Shown here: positions 58,056 through 64,000 of the stretch, in pieces | Position numbering within the stretch: the first letter of the stretch is position 1 | Layout of the letters: every line of letters begins with the position of its first letter | Source of the DNA: Arthrobacter sp. OY3WO11 | Lineage (GTDB): Bacteria > Actinomycetota > Actinomycetes > Actinomycetales > Micrococcaceae | Length of the DNA: 64,000 bases | Direction: 5' to 3' | Assembly (NCBI RefSeq): GCF_001641125.1 | Contig: NZ_LWLP01000001.1 | Coordinates: 2,528,079 to 2,592,078, forward strand | The notes under the pieces: generated by a model | The model's input: the letters and a program-made list of their open reading frames with translations, nothing else | The model's database searches: none | What the model was told of the DNA's origin: nothing | Made by a program: the position numbers and the translations under genes

Positions 58056-59033
58056 ATGGCTACTGTTCCCCTTCCCACACGCCCACGTCCTGCCACCCCG
58101 GAAACCGCCCTGCCGCCGTCGAACGCGAAAGGCAAGGCCCCCAAGACCCACAGCCGCCCTGGCTTCCGCCGCGAGCAGCTCAGCGGCTGGGGCATGATCG
58201 CCCCGGCTGCAGTGCTGCTGCTGTCCTTCATCTTCATCCCGGCCATCCTCGGCTTCGGCCTCGCCTTCACCAACGCCCGGCTCATCTCGCCGCGTCCCGT
58301 CGAGTTCGTGGGCGTGGACAACTTCGCCCGCCTCTTCTCGGACCCCACGTTCTACCGGGCCCTGCTCAACGTCGCCTATTTCACGGTGGTCATTGTTCCG
58401 GTGCAGTCCGGCCTGGCACTGGTGATGGCGCTGTTGATCAACAAGAAGTTCCGGGGCGTGAATTTCTTCCGCACCGTGTACTTCCTGCCCGTGGTCACCT
58501 CCATGGTGGTGGTGTCGCTGCTGTGGCTGTTCATGTACCGCAAGGACGGCCTGATCAACGAGATCCTCTCCGCGGTCAGCTTCGGCCTCATCGACGGCCC
58601 GGACTGGCTCGGTGACCCGAACACGGCTATGCCTGCCATCATCATCCTGTCCATCTGGCAGGCAGCCGGCTTCCACATGATCATCTGGCTTGCCGGGCTC
58701 CAGGGCATCTCCGGCGAACTGTACGAGGCGTCGCAGCTGGACGGCACCAGCCGCTGGCAGCAGTTCCGCTACGTCACCTGGCCGGGCCTCTTCCACACCC
58801 GCAGCCTGGTCCTCGTGACCATCACTATCCAGGCCCTTGGCCTCTTCGACCAGATCAGCGTGATGACCCAGGGCGGTCCGATGGACTCGACCACCACCAT
58901 CATTTACGAGGCGGTCCAGTCCGGCTACCGGCAGCAGGAAACCTCCTACGCCTCCGCGATCTCGCTGGTGTTCTTCGTCCTCGTCCTGATCGTCTCCGCG
59001 GTGCAGCGCCACCTCACGCGGGAGAAAGACTGA
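58056..59033 (+). CDS. ABC sugar permease, MalF/UgpA type
   Basis: 325 aa, six membrane helices (MIAPAAVLLLSFIFIPAILGFGLAFT first). The EAA loop interacting with the ATPase is EASQLDGTSRWQQFRYVTWPGL. The first 45 residues or so are a Pro/Lys-rich cytoplasmic tail. Forms the channel with the following permease. ACGGAGACCCCC precedes the ATG. Confidence 0.93.
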   Translation: MATVPLPTRPRPATPETALPPSNAKGKAPKTHSRPGFRREQLSGWGMIAPAAVLLLSFIFIPAILGFGLAFTNARLISPRPVEFVGVDNFARLFSDPTFYRALLNVAYFTVVIVPVQSGLALVMALLINKKFRGVNFFRTVYFLPVVTSMVVVSLLWLFMYRKDGLINEILSAVSFGLIDGPDWLGDPNTAMPAIIILSIWQAAGFHMIIWLAGLQGISGELYEASQLDGTSRWQQFRYVTWPGLFHTRSLVLVTITIQALGLFDQISVMTQGGPMDSTTTIIYEAVQSGYRQQETSYASAISLVFFVLVLIVSAVQRHLTREKD

Positions 59034-59034
59034 C

Positions 59035-59913
59035 ATGAAAAACCAACTGTTCCTGAAAGACGCGGGCACCATGCTGGTGCGCATCCTCTTCGCCGTCGTC
59101 GCCGCGTTCCCCATCGTCTTTATGCTGGTGTCCTCGCTGAAGCCGGACCAGCAGATCTTCGGCGATATGTCCTCCCTGGCCGCGTTCCTGCCGGTAGGCA
59201 ACATCTCCTTCGACAACTACGCAGCCGTGTTCGACCGCGTCCCGGCCGCACGATTCCTGCTCAACTCTGTGGGCGTCTCAGCCGTCACGGTCATCCTGGG
59301 CATCTTCGTCAACAGCCTCTGCGCCTTCGCCCTGTCCCGCATGCAGGTCCGCGGCAAGAAGATTGTGTTCACCGCGATCCTGGCCACGCTGATTGTGCCG
59401 TTCCAGACCCTGGCCCTGCCGCTGGTGTGGTGGGTCAACCAGCTCCCCTACTTTGAACTGAACGGCTTCAGCCTCGAATTCTCCAAGGGCTGGCTGGACA
59501 CGTACCAGGTCCAGATCATTCCGTTCATCGCCAATGCCTTCTCCATCTACCTGTTCCACCAGTACTTCGAGTCCATTCCCAAAGAGCTGGACGAGGCCGC
59601 GCGCATCGACGGCGCCGGCTGGTTCAAGATCTACCGCCAGGTGGTCATGCCGCTGTCCGGCCCGGCCACCGCCACCGTGGCGATCCTGACCTTCCTCCCG
59701 GCCTGGAACTCCTACCTCTGGCCGCTGATGGTTGTCCAGTCGGAGGAGCTGCGTCCGGTGATGATCGGCATCCAGTACTTCTTCCAGTTGAACGTCTCGT
59801 GGGGTGAGGTGATGGCGTACGCGTCCCTCATCACGGTTCCGGTGGTAGTGCTCTTCATCGCCTTCCAGCGTTCGTTCGTCAACAGCATCGCCTCCAGCGG
59901 CGTGAAGGGCTGA
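59035..59913 (+). CDS. ABC sugar permease, MalG/UgpE type
   Basis: 292 aa, six membrane helices. EAA loop DEAARIDGAGWFKIYRQVVMPLSGPATATVAI. It starts one base after the first permease ends. No ABC ATPase gene lies in the operon, so the pair probably uses a shared MsiK-type ATPase encoded elsewhere, as is common in actinobacteria. Confidence 0.93.
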   Translation: MKNQLFLKDAGTMLVRILFAVVAAFPIVFMLVSSLKPDQQIFGDMSSLAAFLPVGNISFDNYAAVFDRVPAARFLLNSVGVSAVTVILGIFVNSLCAFALSRMQVRGKKIVFTAILATLIVPFQTLALPLVWWVNQLPYFELNGFSLEFSKGWLDTYQVQIIPFIANAFSIYLFHQYFESIPKELDEAARIDGAGWFKIYRQVVMPLSGPATATVAILTFLPAWNSYLWPLMVVQSEELRPVMIGIQYFFQLNVSWGEVMAYASLITVPVVVLFIAFQRSFVNSIASSGVKG

Positions 59914-59915
59914 CC

Positions 59916-61469
59916 GTGAATTCATTGACGACGGCGCCAGGCGCACCTTCCGCTCCCACCGCGCGTGCCGCCGCCCCTGCCCGTCCCGCCGCGGACCGTT
60001 ACCGGCCGGAGTTCCACTTCACCGCCGAACGCAACTGGCTGAACGATCCCAACGGGCTGGTGTACCTCAACGGCACCTACCACCTCTTCTACCAACACAA
60101 CCCCTTCGGCCCGTACTGGGGCAACATGTCCTGGGGCCACGCAATTTCCCCGGACCTGCTCCATTGGGAAGAGCAGCCGGTGGCCATCCCGTGTGACGAG
60201 CGTGAGGCCATCTTCTCCGGCTCGGCCGTGTTTGACGAGCACAACACCAGCGGGTTCGGCTCCGCCGGCAATCCTCCACTGGTTGCCATTTACACCAGCG
60301 CCTACAGTGACGCTTCGCCGCTGGCCGGCCGGCAGGCGCAGTCGCTGGCGTACAGCCTCGACGAGGGCACCACCTGGACCAAGTACTCCGGCAACCCGGT
60401 CCTGGACCGCGCGTCCGCGGACTTCCGGGACCCGAAGGTTTTTTGGTACGACGGCGGTGCCGGCAGTTACTGGGTGTTGGTTGCCGTTGAGGCGGTGCAG
60501 CGCCAGGTGGTGCTGTACAAGTCGGCGGACCTTAAAAACTGGGAGCACCTCAGCACGTTCGGACCTGCCAACGCCACCGGCGGGGTCTGGGAGTGCCCGG
60601 ACCTGTTCGAGCTGCCGGTGGACGGCAACCCGGAGGAAACCAGGTGGGTCCTCATCGTCAACATCAACCCGGGCGGCATTGCCGGCGGCTCGGCCGGGCA
60701 GTACTTCCTGGGCGCGTTCGACGGCGTGGAGTTCCGTTCCGGGTCGACGGTTACCGAGGGCCTGCAACAGGACGGCAGCCGGATGCGTGAGTACGGCTGG
60801 CTGGACTGGGGACGCGACTACTACGCCGCGGTCTCCTTCAGCGGGGTCGCTGACGGCCGGCGGATCATGATCGGCTGGATGAACAACTGGGACTATGCCG
60901 GCTCCACTCCCACCGGCCACTGGCGCAGTGCGATGTCGCTGCCGCGGGAGGTCTCGCTGGCACGGGCTGACGGCGGGAAAATGGTGCTTCGGCAAACGGC
61001 CATTGACCCGTTTGCAGGGCAGGAATCCCCGAGCTTCAGCCTGGGTCCGCAGGCCCTCGAACCCGGCGTTCAGGAACTGCCGGTGGCGGCCGCCGTGGCG
61101 CGGATGGACGTTGTATTCGAGCCGGGTACAGCAACCCGTGTGGGGGTGGTGGTCCGGGCCGGCGAAGCCGAACGCACCGTCATCAGCTACGACGTTGCGG
61201 ACGGCATCCTTCGCCTCGACCGGCGGGAGTCGGGGCAGGTAGATTTCCATGCGGCCTTCCCTTCCGTTGAAGCCGTCGCCGTACCGCTGCGGGATGGCCG
61301 CCTTCGATTGTCTGTCCATCTGGACCGCTGCTCCGTGGAGGTCTTCGCCCAGGACGGGCTCGCCACCATCACGGACCTTGTGTTCCCCGCGGAGGAGAGC
61401 ACGGCCCTGGCGGTGTTCGCCGAAGGTGGGGGCGCGCACCTCGTGGCGCTCGACGTCGTCGGACGCTGA
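59916..61469 (+). CDS. GH32 beta-fructosidase
   Basis: 517 aa. Five-blade propeller with nucleophile Asp44 (RNWLNDPNG), transition-state Asp172 (ADFRDPKVFW) and acid/base Glu226 (WECPDL), then a C-terminal beta-sandwich (about 365-517; SVEVFAQDG, TDLVFP). It removes terminal fructose from sucrose, levan or inulin oligomers. There is no signal peptide: the first 27 residues are Ala/Pro-rich and not hydrophobic, so it is cytoplasmic and acts on imported oligosaccharides. GTG start two bases after the permease stop. Confidence 0.94.
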   Translation: MNSLTTAPGAPSAPTARAAAPARPAADRYRPEFHFTAERNWLNDPNGLVYLNGTYHLFYQHNPFGPYWGNMSWGHAISPDLLHWEEQPVAIPCDEREAIFSGSAVFDEHNTSGFGSAGNPPLVAIYTSAYSDASPLAGRQAQSLAYSLDEGTTWTKYSGNPVLDRASADFRDPKVFWYDGGAGSYWVLVAVEAVQRQVVLYKSADLKNWEHLSTFGPANATGGVWECPDLFELPVDGNPEETRWVLIVNINPGGIAGGSAGQYFLGAFDGVEFRSGSTVTEGLQQDGSRMREYGWLDWGRDYYAAVSFSGVADGRRIMIGWMNNWDYAGSTPTGHWRSAMSLPREVSLARADGGKMVLRQTAIDPFAGQESPSFSLGPQALEPGVQELPVAAAVARMDVVFEPGTATRVGVVVRAGEAERTVISYDVADGILRLDRRESGQVDFHAAFPSVEAVAVPLRDGRLRLSVHLDRCSVEVFAQDGLATITDLVFPAEESTALAVFAEGGGAHLVALDVVGR

Positions 61470-61477
61470 CACCCGCC

Positions 61478-61502
61478 GGTGGTCCCGGCTGCCGGGACCA
61501 CC
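61478..61502. terminator. Palindromic hairpin at the end of the fructan operon
   Basis: GGTGGTCCCGGC and its exact complement are separated by one base (effective loop larger). It lies between convergent genes without a T-tract; probable bidirectional terminator. Confidence 0.65.
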
Positions 61503-61507
61503 TGCCC

Positions 61508-62668
61508 TCAGGCTGGGGACGTCTCGGTGGAGCTCGTGTCGGCAGCCTGCAGCCAGGTGGTCAGCACCGCGCACGCGAGCTCCAGGTTCCCCATCTGGCA
61601 GTGCTGGTCCGCGTGCTCGGCCCGCGTGAACATCCGCGTGGTGACGCTTCGGGCGGCCACGAGCGCCTTTGCCTGGGCCCTGGCCAGTGCTGGCGGTTGG
61701 AAGGCGTCGTGTTCGCCGCACATCAGCAGCACGTCCTGGTTCACCCGGCCGCTGTCCAGGTGTGTGGCGTTCATGCCCAGGAACCAATCGGCGACGTCTG
61801 CCGGATCGTCTTTGTCGAGCATGTACAGGACCTGGTCCACCACAACACGCAGGGTGGGAAACAGCCGGGCCCGGGTCCGCACGCTCCACCGCATGAAGCC
61901 GCGGTGTCGCACCATGGCATGGATCGGGCCGCGCGCCACGCGTGGCACCCTGTAAAGCCAGTCGTAAACCGGTGGCCAGGCCACGACACGGTGGATCCGG
62001 GGCTCGCGTCCTGCGGCACGCAATGCCCAGTAACCGCCCATCGAGATTCCCACCAGGGCAGCCTGGTCCAGCCGGAAGTTGTCCAACACCGCCCCAACCG
62101 GCTTTTCCCAGTCGTGGTCGAAGGTGAGTCCGTTTAACGTCCGCGCACGGCCTTGGCCCGGCCCCTCGAAGGCAACCACGGTGAAACCTGCGGCCGCGAT
62201 CCTTTGGCAGATGGGGAAGAACTCCTCGATCAGGGAGTCGAACCCGCCGTGCAGCAGCACCGTGCCGCCGTTTCGTGGGCCGGACGCCGGAAGCGAATAG
62301 GCCGGCAGCGACGCCCCGCCGTAGGGGATGTTGTGACGTGTCAGTCCAGCACCGAATGCCGTGTCGAAGAGCTGCAGGTAGCGGCGGTAGCGGTCCGTTT
62401 TCTCCACTGACCGTGGTGGTGTGAAGAACTCCGCGATCCTCGCGTAACCCGCCGCCTGCCGGTGCCGGTCCTCTGCTGCGGCCCGGTTGGACAAGGTCTC
62501 GAACACGGCCGCGCAGTCATCCATCCCCCGCACGTGTGGTGCGGCGCTGAGCAGCTCATCCCGGTCGGCGAAGCCCAGCGCATGTGCGCGGTTGAGTTGG
62601 TAGTGAATGAAGTCCCGCCGGTGGAACCGTTCGAATCCCACCGGCAGGGCAACAAGCGCTGGGCTCAT
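61508..62668 (-). CDS. Alpha/beta hydrolase (2,6-dihydroxypseudooxynicotine hydrolase-like)
   Basis: 386 aa. A helical N-terminal cap is followed by an alpha/beta hydrolase core: VLLHGGFDSLIEEFF (oxyanion region), nucleophile Ser in GISMGGYWALRAAG, acid in LMCGEHDAF, and His in RAEHADQHCQMGN. Length and cap-first layout resemble the DHPON/FrsA-like C-C or ester hydrolases; substrate unknown. The ATG overlaps the TGA of the upstream small gene, and longer upstream codons lie in that gene. Confidence 0.83.
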   Translation of the reverse strand: MSPALVALPVGFERFHRRDFIHYQLNRAHALGFADRDELLSAAPHVRGMDDCAAVFETLSNRAAAEDRHRQAAGYARIAEFFTPPRSVEKTDRYRRYLQLFDTAFGAGLTRHNIPYGGASLPAYSLPASGPRNGGTVLLHGGFDSLIEEFFPICQRIAAAGFTVVAFEGPGQGRARTLNGLTFDHDWEKPVGAVLDNFRLDQAALVGISMGGYWALRAAGREPRIHRVVAWPPVYDWLYRVPRVARGPIHAMVRHRGFMRWSVRTRARLFPTLRVVVDQVLYMLDKDDPADVADWFLGMNATHLDSGRVNQDVLLMCGEHDAFQPPALARAQAKALVAARSVTTRMFTRAEHADQHCQMGNLELACAVLTTWLQAADTSSTETSPA

Positions 62669-62940
62669 CACTGCCCAGCTTGTGTGGTTCCAAACATCAG
62701 GGTCCGCCGCCGCACATCGTAGTAGACGGTGTCTGACCGTTTCAGGAGGCCATGGAGGACCTCGGCATCTTCGGCGTCGAGCGTGAGCACTTCTTCCCAG
62801 GCCCCTTGGTCGAGGACCAGCTGAAGGGTCCACGTACCAGGCTTTCCTGCGTCTCCGGCCACCCAGCTGAACTGGTAATGGTTGACCTGCCGGACTTGGA
62901 TGCTGTCATCTGTGATCGGTTGTTTTGGCGTGGGGCTCAT
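62668..62940 (-). CDS. Small hypothetical protein
   Basis: 90 aa, soluble: MSPTPKQPITDDSIQVRQVNHYQFSWVAGDAGKPGTWTLQLVLDQGAWEEVLTLDAEDAEVLHGLLKRSDTVYYDVRRRTLMFG. No family recognised. The start is fixed by GAGGAGGGGACC. It is translationally coupled to the alpha/beta hydrolase (one-base overlap of stop and start). Confidence 0.8.
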   Translation of the reverse strand: MSPTPKQPITDDSIQVRQVNHYQFSWVAGDAGKPGTWTLQLVLDQGAWEEVLTLDAEDAEVLHGLLKRSDTVYYDVRRRTLMFGTTQAGQ

Positions 62941-63009
62941 GGTCCCCTCCTCGTTTCGCTGTGGCGGGCCCGCTGCATAAGCCAAGCACCAATCTAGACC
63001 TGGTGTACC

Positions 63010-63624
63010 TCATGATCCAGAGCCGATTGATTCAGCCCGGTCGCGGAGGTTCAGCAGCATTTTGCGCATCATCCAGAAGTCGCCGAACTCAAGAAGAAGA
63101 GAGAAGGCGATGGTGGGTGAGAGCCACCGGTACCGAGAACGAACGCGGCTGATTAACCGCGTTGAACCGTCCGAACAAGGGTCGAGTTGCCACGTCCAGG
63201 TGGTGTCACCGGGCGTACCCCAGATCATGGACCTAGGCGCGTCGATCGCCTGTACTGGCATGCCGTGCTTGCCGTCGGGACTCATTGGCACGATGTCGCC
63301 CACGGCGAGGTTCTGGAGTTCCGGAATGATTCGCCGGGCGCTGGGGCGGCCCAGGTTGTCGAGGATGTCGTAGCTGTACCAGCCGGCCCGGGTGAGTCCG
63401 GCCTGGACCAGCCACGGCCAGATCCGCTCCGGTGGCGCGCCAACCGTGATGACCCGCGTGGCGTTGAACGTTGGCCTCGGCACGAGGTCGTCGCCGGGCA
63501 AAGACCGCGCGACCTCTTCCGGCATGGCGCCCCAGTGGAGCTGCCAAGGACGCACGTACCGGGCATACGTTGTGATCGCAACGGACGCTGCGATCACTAT
63601 GCTCCAACGCAGGTGGGCTTGCAT
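63010..63624 (-). CDS. SRPBCC-family protein with N-terminal membrane helix
   Basis: 204 aa. An N-terminal hydrophobic segment (WSIVIAASVAITTYARYV) is followed by a START/SRPBCC-like fold (FNATRVITVGAPPERIWPWLVQAGLTRAGWYSYDILDNLGRPSARRIIPEL ... STRLISRVRSRYRW). Such domains bind hydrophobic ligands; function unknown. ATG chosen; the preceding in-frame GTG is an alternative, and neither has a clear Shine-Dalgarno. Confidence 0.75.
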   Translation of the reverse strand: MQAHLRWSIVIAASVAITTYARYVRPWQLHWGAMPEEVARSLPGDDLVPRPTFNATRVITVGAPPERIWPWLVQAGLTRAGWYSYDILDNLGRPSARRIIPELQNLAVGDIVPMSPDGKHGMPVQAIDAPRSMIWGTPGDTTWTWQLDPCSDGSTRLISRVRSRYRWLSPTIAFSLLLEFGDFWMMRKMLLNLRDRAESIGSGS

Positions 63625-63682
63625 CACCCAAGTATGTCCGTCACTCCCCTGCCGGTTCCAGAGGCCAAACGTCCCGGCCAGT

Positions 63683-64000
63683 TCAGCGACCGCCGAGCCC
63701 CTGAAGGATTGCTGCGCCCCATTGCGCGCTGTTAGCCAGGATCACGAACCCGACTGCCGGAACGCTCAACGCCCAGGCTGCCTGCCGCCGTCGTGCCTGG
63801 TCCACAAGCAGCCGGAGGGAAGTAAAGCTGCGTTGAAGGGCCGGCAGATCGGTCATGGCAGGAGGCTGCCGGCACCAGGTCCCCGGCTGAACGGCCGCCT
63901 GCGCGATCTGTGCCACCTGCTCCGTACCCAGCACGGGCTGCAACTGGCGCAGCCAGGCAAGGAGCCGCGCCTCCCTCACCACAGCCACGCGCTCGGGCCG
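63683..64000 (-). CDS. Hypothetical membrane-anchored protein, N-terminus beyond the window
   Basis: The frame is open to the right edge (RPERVAVVREARLLAWLRQLQPVLGTEQVAQIAQ), so the gene is probably cut there, though a GTG near the edge could be the start. A single hydrophobic helix lies near the C-terminus (AWALSVPAVGFVILANSAQWGAAIL). No family recognised. Confidence 0.6.
   Translation of the reverse strand, partial: RPERVAVVREARLLAWLRQLQPVLGTEQVAQIAQAAVQPGTWCRQPPAMTDLPALQRSFTSLRLLVDQARRRQAAWALSVPAVGFVILANSAQWGAAILQGLGGR

Noticed and set aside
1..64000. Search for tRNA, rRNA, insertion sequences, prophage or CRISPR arrays
   Set aside because: No transposase, integrase or phage genes, no terminal inverted repeats around genes, no regularly spaced repeats, and no tRNA or rRNA signatures were seen by eye; a dedicated scan could still find a tRNA I missed.

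Overview
The window is a high-GC actinobacterial chromosome segment. Gene content and protein style (DosR/DosS-type two-component system, ABC sugar uptake without its own ATPase, many universal stress proteins, SHOCT, DUF4389 and DUF5655 proteins, leaderless genes) point to a Micrococcaceae soil bacterium of the Arthrobacter / Pseudarthrobacter type. This assignment is inference. I see no rRNA, tRNA, CRISPR array, insertion sequence or prophage.

Layout. 1-10.3 kb is housekeeping: the start of a secreted coiled-coil protein, a dienelactone hydrolase, a LysM-NlpC/P60 cell-wall hydrolase behind a c-di-AMP (ydaO-type) riboswitch, an overlapping rnz - amino-acid permease - selO operon, a flavohemoglobin and a CapK/PaaK-like adenylating enzyme. 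10.4-52.3 kb is a dense stress island: six universal stress proteins, four P-type ATPases, three flavin-binding split-barrel (PNPOx-like) proteins, hemerythrin, Hsp20, two zinc alcohol dehydrogenases, a PEP synthase - GH65/HAD - phosphofructokinase operon, an ABC exporter, and a DosR-like response regulator convergent with a DosS-like GAF-GAF histidine kinase. 52.3-55.3 kb holds small membrane and hypothetical genes and an HNH protein. 55.4-61.5 kb is a LacI-controlled fructo-oligosaccharide operon (binding protein, two permeases, GH32 fructosidase). 61.5-64 kb has an alpha/beta hydrolase, a SRPBCC protein and hypotheticals.

Main observation. A quasi-palindromic 14-bp box, approximately GKGACYTTNGGCCC and closely resembling the mycobacterial DosR box, occurs upstream of about 17 transcription units in the island. 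I found none in the flanks. At 15 promoters the box centre lies exactly 30.5 bp upstream of the first base of a hexamer of form NANNNT, the invariant -10 bases. At seven of these the start codon lies 12 or 13 bp after the first base of that hexamer, so the mRNA should be leaderless. The regulator keeps the DosR recognition-helix residues, and the kinase keeps the histidine expected to bind heme in DosS. I therefore read 10-52 kb as a compact DosR-type dormancy/redox regulon encoded around its own regulator. Its likely outputs are stress-nucleotide sensing (USPs), ion pumping, flavin redox proteins, chaperoning and a switch in sugar-phosphate/PEP metabolism.
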